Assembly: GCA_016788945.1 (NCBI GenBank)
Contig: JAEUSA010000062.1
Span: 1-9,645, forward strand
Direction: 5' to 3'
DNA length: 9,645 bases
Source: Leptospiraceae bacterium
GTDB taxonomy: Bacteria > Spirochaetota > Leptospiria > Turneriellales > Turneriellaceae
Part shown: positions 1 to 6,599 of the stretch, one piece after another
Layout of the letters: each line of letters starts with the position of its first letter
Position numbering within the stretch: position 1 is the first letter of the stretch
Made by a program: the position numbers and the translations under genes
Notes under the pieces: generated by a model
Databases searched by the model: none
The model's input: only the letters and a program-made list of their open reading frames with translations
Told to the model about the DNA's origin: nothing

Positions 1-2898
1 GCGGCCGAAAGCTCCTGAAACCTTCAGCGGCACCTGCAGCGCAACCACACCCTCCATCTCCTTTTGCGCCATCGCCTTAAGATCTTGCTCCTCGCCCGCT
101 GCAACGTCGAACAACAATTCGTCATGAATCTGCAGTACCATGCGCGATTCCATTTTATTATGGCGGATTTTCTGTTGAATGGCGATCATGGCTTTTTTGA
201 TGAGGTCTGCCGCCGTCGATTGTATCGGGGTATTGATCGCAAGGCGCTCCGCGCCCTCGCGGACGAACCGATTGCTGTTTTTGAGGTCGCCGATGATGCG
301 GCGGCGGCCGAACAGATTTTCTGCATAACCTTTCTCGCGTGCGGCCTCAATCGCCTGCTGCATATAGGTCTTGATGCCGGGAAAAGCGGCAAAATAGTTC
401 GCCATCAGTTCTTTGGCTTCGCCGCGGGTAATGCTGAGGTTGCGCGCAAGGCCAAATTCGGTGACACCGTAAACAATCGAAAAATTCAAGACCTTCGCTT
501 GCGAGCGAAAATCCGCAAAAGCGGGAATTGCTTTCATTTTTTTGAGTTCGGCGGCGTTCACTTCGAACACGACATCCCGGCTTTCGCCGCTAAAATCGGC
601 CTTTGTTTCGTTGTAGCGCGACCGAAAAAGCATGTAGGCAGCGCGGTCATGAATATCCTGATCGCTTTTGTACGCCGCGATCAGGTTTTCATCGCTGCAG
701 TAATGCGCGAGAATTCTCAGTTCGATCTGCGAATAGTCGAGGCTCAAGAGTTTACGGCCTTTAGAGGCAATAAAAGCCGCACGCAGCGCTGAACCCTCTT
801 CACCTTTGATCGGTATGTTCTGCAGATTGGGATCAATACTCGACAACCGGCCGGTCGCGGCGGTGACCTGCGACAGCGAGGTATGCACCCGGCCGGTGGC
901 CTTCGATACATGCTGCGGCAGCGCCTCGACGTAGGTGCTCAACAGCTTCGAATAGAAGCGGTAATCGAGAATATGGCCGATAATAGCGTGTGAACTGCGC
1001 AGTTCTTCGAGCACATTCTGGTCGGTCGACAGCGCGCCTTTTTCGGTCTTACGGCCCGATTCAATCTTCAGCTTCTCGAACAATATCACCTGCAGCTGCT
1101 TTGTCGATGAAATGTTGAAGTCTTCGCCCGCAAGCCGGGAGATTTTTTTTTCTGCGTGGCTGATCTTCTTTTTGTATTCCCTGCCCAATTCACCGAGATA
1201 CGCCACATCGATACACACACCCGCGTATTCGACGTCGGCCAGCACCTTGGCGAGCGGCACGTCGAGATCTGTATAAATTTTGTCGAGTTTTGCCTGTTTC
1301 ACTTTGGGAAACACGGCATGCTTGAGAGCCAATGTGACTTCGGCGTCTTCGCATGCATAGTGTGTCAGCTTCTCTAACGGTACGGCGCCGATGGGTAATG
1401 CATTCTTACCCTTGCCAACCAACTCGTCAAACGTGACCGTCTTATAGCCGAGATGGTCTTCTGCCATGTCATCCATATTATGGCGGCGCACATTCGGGTT
1501 AAGCAGGTACGACATCAGCATGGTATCGTCGGTATATCCCTCGACTTCGATGCCGGCCGCGCGAAAAACCTGCAGATCAAATTTGATGTTCTGCCCGACT
1601 TTCGCCGGTGATTTGTGTTCGAGAAATTTTTTGATCGCGGGCAATAATTTTTCCGCCGCTTCGACATCCGCATAATCGCCGTTGAGGCCCGCGCCGGTAT
1701 CATTGCCGGGCAAAGGAATGTACGCGCTTTTATACTTTTTTCCGTGCATCCAGCCGAACGAGATGCCGAAAAGCTGCGAATCGTGAATGGCAAGGCCGGT
1801 CGTTTCGGTATCGACGCAGATTTCATCGACGCCTGCCAGCTCTTTGAGCAATGCCGAACGTTCTGCCGCCGTTTTTACAACTTGAGTTTGTTGGCAGAAT
1901 TTGGCTATCTCGGTCCGGCTCGCTTCGCCTGCGCCCGGCTTAAGCCGCTCACTACCCTTATTCACTCCACTGGCAGAGTCGAAGGTAGCGGCCACGACGC
2001 CCTGCGCCTTAAGGACCTTCTCCCATTCGCTCGCGACTGCCGGCAGCTTACGCGCACGGAAGATGTTTGCGCTCTCGGGGTTCAGTTTGAGTTCCATCGC
2101 CGCAGGCTTGACTTTGAGCTTGATATCTTTGCGCAAGGTGACCAGCTTCTGCGAGACATAAGCCATGTCGTGGCTGGTTTCGAGTTTTACCTTGAGACCG
2201 TCGGGTTTGATTTTCGCGAGATTCTTATAGATCTTGTCGAGACTCTTGTACTCAGCGATCAGCTTTGAGGCGGTTTTTTCGCCGACTCCCTTTACGCCCG
2301 GAATATTGTCTGCCGTATCACCGACGAGTGCCATATAGTCGGGCACCTGCTCGCGCGTGATGCCTAACTTGTTTTTTACCCATGCTTCATTTATCTCTTC
2401 CATTTCCGAAACGCCCATTTTCGAGCGCAGCATGACGACATTTTTGTAGAGAATGTTGTAGAGATCTTTATCACCCGAGACAATTTCAATTTTGTCAAAA
2501 TCTTCTTTATGCTGCTCGACGATGGAGGCGATGGTATCGTCGGCTTCGGCGCCATCGACAATCAGTGGCGGCAGATTGAGTTCACCGGCGATGTGCTGAA
2601 TATCTTCGATCTGCCTGCGCAATTCGTCAGGCATCGGCGGGCGATTGGCTTTGTATTCCTTGTACATCTCATAGCGCGGATTTTCGTCGCGGCCCGGATC
2701 AAAACAAATGACGAGATGCGTCGGTTTGCGGTCGGCAATCAACTTTGCGAGCATGCGGAAAAAGCCGAATGTCGTTTCGGTGGCATGCCCTTTGTCGTCG
2801 GTAAGGTTTTGGCCCGCAAACGCAAAATGTGCACGGTATGCCATTGCATGGCCATCGACCAAAACCAGAGTGGATTTATTCTTTTTATTTGATTTCAT
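1..2898 (-). CDS. polA: DNA polymerase I (3' end cut by window edge)
   Basis: Fills Okazaki-fragment and repair gaps and removes RNA primers. The frame is open from ATG at 2898 to base 1 (966 codons, no stop). The 5' nuclease domain (about 1-290) shows D15, FD67, EADD118-121, SGDKD141-145, GDTADN193-198 and a helix-hairpin-helix at 201-211. The 3'-5' exonuclease is intact: DTET363-366, KFD441 and YACEDAE with D518, matching E. coli D355/E357, D424 and Y497/D501. Polymerase motifs are motif A DYSQIELR (D721), motif B K802 to F806 to Y810, and motif C IHDE (H925, D926). The register against E. coli (928 aa, recalled) predicts about 972 residues, so only about six codons plus the stop are missing. 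Residues 759-798 hold about 28 more residues than E. coli. The Shine-Dalgarno is weak (GAAG). The gene is divergent from the hydrolase at 2977. Identification is very secure. Confidence 0.98.
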   Translation of the reverse strand, partial: MKSNKKNKSTLVLVDGHAMAYRAHFAFAGQNLTDDKGHATETTFGFFRMLAKLIADRKPTHLVICFDPGRDENPRYEMYKEYKANRPPMPDELRRQIEDIQHIAGELNLPPLIVDGAEADDTIASIVEQHKEDFDKIEIVSGDKDLYNILYKNVVMLRSKMGVSEMEEINEAWVKNKLGITREQVPDYMALVGDTADNIPGVKGVGEKTASKLIAEYKSLDKIYKNLAKIKPDGLKVKLETSHDMAYVSQKLVTLRKDIKLKVKPAAMELKLNPESANIFRARKLPAVASEWEKVLKAQGVVAATFDSASGVNKGSERLKPGAGEASRTEIAKFCQQTQVVKTAAERSALLKELAGVDEICVDTETTGLAIHDSQLFGISFGWMHGKKYKSAYIPLPGNDTGAGLNGDYADVEAAEKLLPAIKKFLEHKSPAKVGQNIKFDLQVFRAAGIEVEGYTDDTMLMSYLLNPNVRRHNMDDMAEDHLGYKTVTFDELVGKGKNALPIGAVPLEKLTHYACEDAEVTLALKHAVFPKVKQAKLDKIYTDLDVPLAKVLADVEYAGVCIDVAYLGELGREYKKKISHAEKKISRLAGEDFNISSTKQLQVILFEKLKIESGRKTEKGALSTDQNVLEELRSSHAIIGHILDYRFYSKLLSTYVEALPQHVSKATGRVHTSLSQVTAATGRLSSIDPNLQNIPIKGEEGSALRAAFIASKGRKLLSLDYSQIELRILAHYCSDENLIAAYKSDQDIHDRAAYMLFRSRYNETKADFSGESRDVVFEVNAAELKKMKAIPAFADFRSQAKVLNFSIVYGVTEFGLARNLSITRGEAKELMANYFAAFPGIKTYMQQAIEAAREKGYAENLFGRRRIIGDLKNSNRFVREGAERLAINTPIQSTAADLIKKAMIAIQQKIRHNKMESRMVLQIHDELLFDVAAGEEQDLKAMAQKEMEGVVALQVPLKVSGAFGR

Positions 2899-2910
2899 TT
2901 GTGACTTCAG

Positions 2911-2928
2911 GGGGCATCAGATCGCCCC
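2911..2928 (-). promoter_or_regulatory. Small hairpin in polA leader
   Basis: GGGGC (2911-2915) and GCCCC (2924-2928) are inverted repeats around an 8-base loop, 13 bases upstream of the polA start. The stem could form in the polA transcript leader or serve as a protein site in the divergent promoter region. It is only 5 bp long, so it may have no function. Confidence 0.2.
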
Positions 2929-2933
2929 AAAGC

Positions 2934-2963
2934 AATATTCTGCTCGTCGATCTCACATGACAA
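2934..2963 (-). promoter_or_regulatory. Candidate sigma70-type promoter for polA
   Basis: On the minus strand TTGTCA (2963-2958) is followed after 18 bases by AATATT (2939-2934), matching the -35 and -10 consensus at 5/6 and 4/6 positions. Transcription would start near 2927 and give a leader of about 29 bases. That leader contains a short GGGGC/GCCCC inverted repeat. It is the best-placed pair in the 78-base divergent gap. Short matches like this arise by chance, so support is weak. Confidence 0.3.
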
Positions 2964-2976
2964 GTGCATTTAGGCC

Positions 2977-3969
2977 ATGCGCAGAAAGATACTCCTCGTC
3001 TTGTTCATCGCCGGTGGCATCTTCTACACCCGGGCGTATTGTCGCCAGGCCGATCTGCAGTACACCTATGTCAGTGAAATCTCTGCGCAAACGTTCGCCG
3101 ATTATGCCGAACGCCGGCGAAATTTCTCACTCGCCGTCGGTGTACCCGAACACCGCGCCGAACGCCTCGTCGTCAATAACTCTGCCAACGACGGCACGGC
3201 GATTCTCTACATTCATGGCTTTGGCGCCTCACGCGCCGAAGGCGAAGCGGTGACCGATGTGCTTGGCGAAGAACTCAACGCCAATATCTACTACCTGCGC
3301 CTGCCAGGACACGGCCTCGATGCCAACGCGCAGGCTGCTGTGACTTTTCAGCAATACCTGCAGACCGGTGAAGAGGCCCTGCGCATGATGCCCAAACTCG
3401 GGAAAAAAATTATCGTCATCGGCACCTCGACGGGCGCGCTGATTGCGACCTATCTCGGGGCTAAGCATGGCGACAAAATACACGCACTGATTCTTGCCTC
3501 GCCGCTGTGGGATTTCGGCAATAAAACCACGCGCGTACTCAATTTTCCGGGTGGGTTTCGACTCGCGAGTTCTATTATGGGTAAGGAGCGCGATGCAAGC
3601 TGGAAAGAAGACCCCGACAAGAGGCAGCATCCCGACTATTACAATTACTGGCTGCGCAAGCAGAAATTTTCTGCGCTCATCGCCCTCAATGAATTGCGCC
3701 GCTATGTCATGACCGACGCCAATATTACTTCCGTTACCCCACCGGTTCTCACTCTTTTCTACTACAAAGATGCCAAACATTTTGATGACACGATCGATAT
3801 CGGTCGAATTCGCAGTCTGTTCCCGCAACTCGGCAAGGCGCAGTCACGCGGCGCAAAAAACAAACTTGTCGAAATAGCCGACGGCAACCATATTCTGTTG
3901 AGTAAATATGTCAGAACAGACAAAGACAAAATTTTGTCCGAGATCAAGAGCTGGCTGGGGTCCCTATAG
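2977..3969 (+). CDS. Exported/membrane-anchored alpha/beta hydrolase
   Basis: Serine hydrolase of the alpha/beta fold, 330 aa, resembling monoacylglycerol-lipase or carboxylesterase types; the substrate is unknown. After a short MRRK start, residues 5-18 are hydrophobic, consistent with a signal peptide or N-terminal anchor. C22 is not in a convincing lipobox (context RAYC). The core shows the oxyanion-hole strand with HGFG at 80-83, LPGHG at 109-113, and the nucleophile elbow GTSTG at 149-153 with S151. The likely acid is D265 after the strand PVLTLFYYKD (D270/D271 are alternatives), and the catalytic histidine is H305 in DGNH. All triad members are therefore present. ATG 2977 is the only start that keeps the hydrophobic N-terminus, although no clear ribosome site precedes it. 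It lies divergent from polA and is followed on the same strand by a small lipoprotein. The fold is secure; the specificity is not. Confidence 0.9.
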   Translation: MRRKILLVLFIAGGIFYTRAYCRQADLQYTYVSEISAQTFADYAERRRNFSLAVGVPEHRAERLVVNNSANDGTAILYIHGFGASRAEGEAVTDVLGEELNANIYYLRLPGHGLDANAQAAVTFQQYLQTGEEALRMMPKLGKKIIVIGTSTGALIATYLGAKHGDKIHALILASPLWDFGNKTTRVLNFPGGFRLASSIMGKERDASWKEDPDKRQHPDYYNYWLRKQKFSALIALNELRRYVMTDANITSVTPPVLTLFYYKDAKHFDDTIDIGRIRSLFPQLGKAQSRGAKNKLVEIADGNHILLSKYVRTDKDKILSEIKSWLGSL

Positions 3970-3983
3970 ATCGCGAAAGGGTT

Positions 3984-4004
3984 TGACCGCCTGCTTCGCG
4001 GTTA
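3984..4004 (+). other. Small hairpin between hydrolase and lipoprotein
   Basis: TGACCGC (3984-3990) pairs with GCGGTTA (3998-4004) around the 7-base loop CTGCTTC, including one G-U pair. It begins 15 bases after the hydrolase stop and ends just before the lipoprotein start. No T-tract follows, so it is not a classic terminator. It could be a processing or attenuation element, or chance. Confidence 0.25.
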
Positions 4005-4026
4005 CGCGGCAATCATGTGTCGGGTT

Positions 4027-4470
4027 ATGAAATTTTCCGCGCTAACAATCCTACTACTCATTTTATTGCAATGTGGCACCAGCATACCCTTCGATGAAGA
4101 GCGCTACCTTAAACGACCGACGGGCATCTCTGTGACGGCATTGCCGGGGCGCATCATGCAACTCAGCTATACCGTGCAGAATCAAGAGCAGACGTTTGAT
4201 GGTTACAACATTCTGATATCACGCACCGAAATCGGTGACAGCGAAGTGTTCAGCATGGAACCGCTCATTTTAAACGGCAGCGTGCCGACAATTCTGCACT
4301 CCAAAGACGATTACAATATCAATCTGGTGCGCACGGCAACGCTGCCCCGTCTGACGAATACTTTACCGTTTGAAGTCGGCACGACCTACTTTTTCCGCAT
4401 ACAGGCGCACTCGCGTAAAGGCGTACGCTCCGAGGGGTCAAATCAGGTCAGCGCCGTGGGTATACCTTGA
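4027..4470 (+). CDS. Small probable lipoprotein with fibronectin-III-like domain
   Basis: A 147-aa protein from the preferred start at 4027 (MKFS), which gives a compact signal peptide; an in-frame ATG at 4015 would add four residues (MCRV). Residues 5-14 are strongly hydrophobic and lead to LLQC with C16, a candidate lipidation cysteine. Q at -1 is unusual for the general lipobox but possible under relaxed spirochaetal rules. The mature part reads like one fibronectin type III domain: a P-T-G-I-S-V opening at about 31-36, the DGYNILISR strand, and the closing TTYFFRIQAHS...SEGSNQVSAVG pattern near the C-terminus. No catalytic residues are evident. It lies 57 bases after the hydrolase on the same strand, so co-transcription is plausible. 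The role is unknown, probably an envelope-attached binding or structural protein. Confidence 0.75.
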   Translation: MKFSALTILLLILLQCGTSIPFDEERYLKRPTGISVTALPGRIMQLSYTVQNQEQTFDGYNILISRTEIGDSEVFSMEPLILNGSVPTILHSKDDYNINLVRTATLPRLTNTLPFEVGTTYFFRIQAHSRKGVRSEGSNQVSAVGIP

Positions 4471-4516
4471 TATTCTTAGACTAAGGCCAGTAATCAACCC
4501 TGCCTAAACCAGAAAT

Positions 4517-4531
4517 TTGCAGGCGCTGCAA
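4517..4531 (-). terminator. Possible terminator hairpin for the flagellar operon
   Basis: A perfect 6-bp inverted repeat, TTGCAG/CTGCAA with a 3-base loop. Read on the minus strand it is followed by ATTTCTGGTTT, a moderately T-rich run, about 90 bases beyond the fliY stop. A plain intrinsic terminator would be more GC-rich and have a longer T-run, so this is only a candidate. On the plus strand no T-tract follows. Confidence 0.25.
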
Positions 4532-4551
4532 TTCGCCGGTGCGAACCGCAC
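4532..4551. repeat. Two mutually exclusive small hairpins
   Basis: TTCGC (4532-4536) pairs with GCGAA (4541-4545) around a 4-base loop. The overlapping GTGCG (4539-4543) pairs with CGCAC (4547-4551) around AAC. They cannot form together. They lie in the gap between the convergent lipoprotein and fliY genes, directly beside the 4517-4531 hairpin. Confidence 0.25.
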
Positions 4552-4589
4552 GCAGAGCGCCACCCAACGGTAGCTGCCTGTATATTTCT

Positions 4590-4606
4590 GCGGGCGAGAC
4601 GCCCGC
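4590..4606. repeat. GC-rich palindromic hairpin downstream of fliY
   Basis: GCGGGC (4590-4595) and GCCCGC (4601-4606) form a perfect 6-bp, all-GC stem with the 5-base loop GAGAC, 15 bases past the fliY stop. Read on the minus strand it is followed by AGAAATATA rather than a T-run. It may block 3' exonucleases or help termination, or be a copy of a dispersed REP-like palindrome. Copy number cannot be judged from one window. Confidence 0.4.
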
Positions 4607-4621
4607 GCGTTTGGCCGGGTC

Positions 4622-5698
4622 TTACCCGCCCGTCATTCTGGCAACGCGCTCGGCGGGCCCGACGATGTCGGTCACGCGTACGCCGAAGTTTTCGTCGATG
4701 ACGACAACCTCACCGCGTGCAATCAGTTTACCGTTAACCAACAGGTCTACCGGTTCACCCGCGAGTTTATCGAGTTCGATAATCGAACCTTCACCCAAAG
4801 ACAGAATTTCTTTTACGTATTTCTTCGTGCGCCCCAACTCGACGGTAAGCGCCATCTGCACGTCGAGCAGCAGTTCGAGGTTCGGCGGCAACTGTGCACT
4901 GCCCCCGCTCTGCTGTAGGCTCGGAAAGTTGATCGGGTTAACCGAAACTCCACCGCCACCCATGCCACCGGCACCGCCGCCGGCAGCACCTCCGAAATCC
5001 ATGTCAAACGAAGCGTTCTGCGGCGCACTCGCCGCGCGGTTACTCTTCGCCCACCGGTTCGCGGCAGAAGCGTCGACGTAGTGCGTGATGCGTGAACCCG
5101 GCATTCCTTCGACGGAAATGTTATACGAAATCTTGACGATGCCACCGGTAAACTGCGGCGCATCAGCCGGAGAGTTGAACACTTTCATCTCGGGCATTGA
5201 GGGTGAAAGCGAATCGTTGAACTTACCGCTCAGACCGTTGGCGATCGATGAAATAATACTCTGCGACAGTTCAGACAGTGTCGAAAGGTGTGCATCGTTG
5301 ATGTCGCCACCTTCATCGCTGCCGCCCATCATCGTCTGAGCGATGCGGCGCGCGAGATCTTTCGGATAGACCAGCGCGGTGTGCGTCGAGCCCATCGCCA
5401 CTTCGGCGATGACACCGCCCTTCGGCAATTCAGCGGAAAGCTGCGCCGGGCTCAGCTCATCTACCTGCGCGTTCGCGATCTGCACATTCTTGCCGACCAT
5501 GGCGCCGGCCTGTGCTCCGGCGACCTGCATTGCGTCGTTAAACGCATCGGCGAGAAGTTCGCGTTCGGTCGGCGACAGGCCGCCGCCGCTATCGGCAACA
5601 GCTGCACCGCCGCCGCCTTTTCCCCCCGGCGACGCCATGTCGTCGGTGCCCATCAATAGGGCATCTATTTCTTCTTGCGATAATGAACCGTCACCCAT
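4622..5698 (-). CDS. fliY: Flagellar motor switch protein FliY (FliN family)
   Basis: C-ring protein at the cytoplasmic face of the flagellar motor, involved in torque, switching and export; often annotated fliN in leptospires. At 358 aa it is far longer than plain FliN (about 140 aa). The N-terminal LSQEEIDALL (6-15) is the conserved FliM/FliY peptide that binds CheY-P in other bacteria. A Gly-rich stretch (24-40) precedes a CheC-like region (about 43-215), then a Gly/Met linker (235-251). The C-terminal FliN/SpoA domain spans about 271-358 with the typical LLLDVQMALTVELGRT and GEPVDLLVNGKLIARGEVVV segments. The CheC phosphatase signatures look altered: first site E47/D51/N54/A77, second site S139/E143/Q146/P169. 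Start ATG 5698 is fixed by GGAGG five bases upstream. It follows fliL by 16 bases, so the two are surely co-transcribed. Confidence 0.93.
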   Translation of the reverse strand: MGDGSLSQEEIDALLMGTDDMASPGGKGGGGAAVADSGGGLSPTERELLADAFNDAMQVAGAQAGAMVGKNVQIANAQVDELSPAQLSAELPKGGVIAEVAMGSTHTALVYPKDLARRIAQTMMGGSDEGGDINDAHLSTLSELSQSIISSIANGLSGKFNDSLSPSMPEMKVFNSPADAPQFTGGIVKISYNISVEGMPGSRITHYVDASAANRWAKSNRAASAPQNASFDMDFGGAAGGGAGGMGGGGVSVNPINFPSLQQSGGSAQLPPNLELLLDVQMALTVELGRTKKYVKEILSLGEGSIIELDKLAGEPVDLLVNGKLIARGEVVVIDENFGVRVTDIVGPAERVARMTGG

Positions 5699-5714
5699 AC
5701 GTTCCTCCGGGGAA

Positions 5715-6251
5715 TTAGCTTACCACCAACTGTTCGAACATTACTTCGGAAATTTTGCCATCACGCAGTATCATATTGATCTGGTTCTTTATCTCTTCAC
5801 CCAGATTCAATTTCTGCAACGGCGTGAAAAGTTCATCCTTTCGTTTACCGCCAAGTATGATGTTGATGATATGAATTACCTGCGGCAGGCGTTTGGCAAG
5901 TTCGGCGTCAAGCTGCTTGTTGATTTCGCCTTCGTAGCCGAGAGTGATCGTCGCCTGCGCGTAGTGCGCTTCATCGGTATCCGCGGTGTTTACGCGGAAT
6001 TCATGTTGGATTTTAAAAATCGAAGGCGGTGCTGAAGGTGGCGCGATGGTAATGCTTTCCGTTTCCTGAAAATCGGCATTCTTATAATATTTTGCCACCA
6101 TCACAGAAATAACAAACATCAGCGCAAGCGCGATGAGACCCGCGACCACCCAAATGAGGATCGTTACGATACGCGAGCGGCCGCTGGATATGGGCGCGGC
6201 GGGGGCTTCGTCGCCGCCTTCTTCCTGGTCTAAATCTTCTGCGTCTGCCAT
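5715..6251 (-). CDS. fliL: Flagellar basal-body-associated protein FliL
   Basis: Inner-membrane protein that sits around the MotA/MotB stator units and affects stator engagement and torque. It is 178 aa, normal for the family. An acidic cytoplasmic N-terminus (MADAEDLDQEEGGDE) is followed by a basic turn (GRSR 24-27), one transmembrane helix at about 28-52, and a periplasmic FliL domain from about 78 to the end, with the typical HEFRVNTAD, YAQATITLGYE and late IKNQINMILRDGKISE segments. Start ATG 6251 is supported by a strong ribosome site (GGAGG then four A's). It is the middle gene of flbD-fliL-fliY: 16 bases precede fliY, while 54 bases separate it from flbD and hold a long inverted repeat. 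In Treponema and Borrelia motA and motB come between flbD and fliL; they are absent here. Confidence 0.93.
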   Translation of the reverse strand: MADAEDLDQEEGGDEAPAAPISSGRSRIVTILIWVVAGLIALALMFVISVMVAKYYKNADFQETESITIAPPSAPPSIFKIQHEFRVNTADTDEAHYAQATITLGYEGEINKQLDAELAKRLPQVIHIINIILGGKRKDELFTPLQKLNLGEEIKNQINMILRDGKISEVMFEQLVVS

Positions 6252-6272
6252 TTTTCCTCCGTTTGGTTAAGC

Positions 6273-6307
6273 GATTATACAGGCTGGCCGCGCCGGCCTG
6301 TATAATC
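6273..6307 (-). other. Strong inverted repeat between flbD and fliL
   Basis: GATTATACAGGC (6273-6284) and its exact complement GCCTGTATAATC (6296-6307) form a 12-bp perfect stem. Three more pairs (GGC/GCC) lie inside it after one mismatch (C-A in the transcript), closing on a 3-base loop. The outer arm overlaps the flbD stop codon (TGA at 6308-6306). Read along the operon no T-run follows (GCTTAACC, then the fliL ribosome site), so it is not a standard terminator. It could be an RNase processing or stability element that sets different expression of flbD and fliL, a partial attenuator, or an operator. Structure certain from sequence; role inferred. Confidence 0.75.
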
Positions 6308-6506
6308 ACTCGATCCGTGTCTTCTCGGCGAATACCTGCCGATTAAAAGATATAATCTTTCTCAGCAGTTCATCCACCTTTTCGCGCACTACGTATTTCG
6401 TGCCGTCGGTGAGCTTAATCACCGTATCGGGTGTCTCCTCAAAAATCTCAATGAGATTGTGGTTCAGGTAAAATACCTTACCATTGAGGCGGCTCAATTC
6501 TATCAT
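6306..6506 (-). CDS. flbD: Flagellar protein FlbD
   Basis: Small cytosolic protein of the spirochaete/Firmicute FlbD family (distinct from the Caulobacter regulator of the same name); 66 aa, within the usual 60-75. It shows the whole family pattern: MIELSRLNGK at the start, LNHNLIEIFEETPDTVIKL in the middle, then DGTKYVVREKVDELLRKI. Its molecular role is not well defined; it is normally encoded in flagellar operons beside flgE, motA/B or fliL, and here fliL is next downstream. ATG 6506 is preceded by AGGGATC at suitable spacing, a fair ribosome site. The stop codon is embedded in the inverted repeat at 6273-6307. It is the first gene of this flagellar run on the minus strand, with a divergent propeller gene upstream. 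Confidence 0.92.
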   Translation of the reverse strand: MIELSRLNGKVFYLNHNLIEIFEETPDTVIKLTDGTKYVVREKVDELLRKIISFNRQVFAEKTRIE

Positions 6507-6524
6507 CTATTGATCCCTGTTATT

Positions 6525-6551
6525 ATGTCGTCTAACCCCCGTCACCCTTTG
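6525..6551 (-). promoter_or_regulatory. Possible sigma28-like flagellar promoter upstream of flbD
   Basis: On the minus strand CAAA (6551-6548), a 15-base spacer and GACGACAT (6532-6525) resemble the SigD/FliA pattern TAAA-N15-GCCGATAT, at 3/4 and 6/8 positions. The start would fall near 6518, leaving a very short leader that barely includes the AGGGATC ribosome site. That tight spacing and the partial match keep confidence low. Within the same stretch CATAAT could instead be a sigma70 -10 box, but no matching -35 is visible. Confidence 0.22.
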
Positions 6552-6599
6552 AGCGAATATTTTGGCTCGTCCGCCCCGTTAGATTTCCGGGTCTGTTAC

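Noticed and set aside
64..792. 242-codon open frame on the plus strand
   Set aside because: It lies wholly antisense to the catalytic polymerase region of polA, whose motifs are conserved in the other strand; no family pattern in the translation.
2977..3042. Lipoprotein signal in the first hydrolase (C22)
   Set aside because: The residues before the cysteine (RAY) include a charged and an aromatic residue, not a lipobox even under relaxed spirochaetal rules; a simple signal peptide or anchor is more likely.
2708..3253. 181-codon plus-strand frame across the polA-hydrolase divergent gap
   Set aside because: It overlaps the polA 5' end antisense and the hydrolase in another frame; the translation is Ser/Arg/Pro-rich with no recognisable domain.
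3229..3828. 199-codon minus-strand frame
   Set aside because: It is antisense to the hydrolase core, including its nucleophile elbow; codon periodicity belongs to the plus-strand gene.
5379..6035. 218-codon plus-strand frame spanning fliY and fliL
   Set aside because: It crosses two well-supported minus-strand genes and their ribosome site; low-complexity Ala/Ser/Pro translation typical of a shadow frame.
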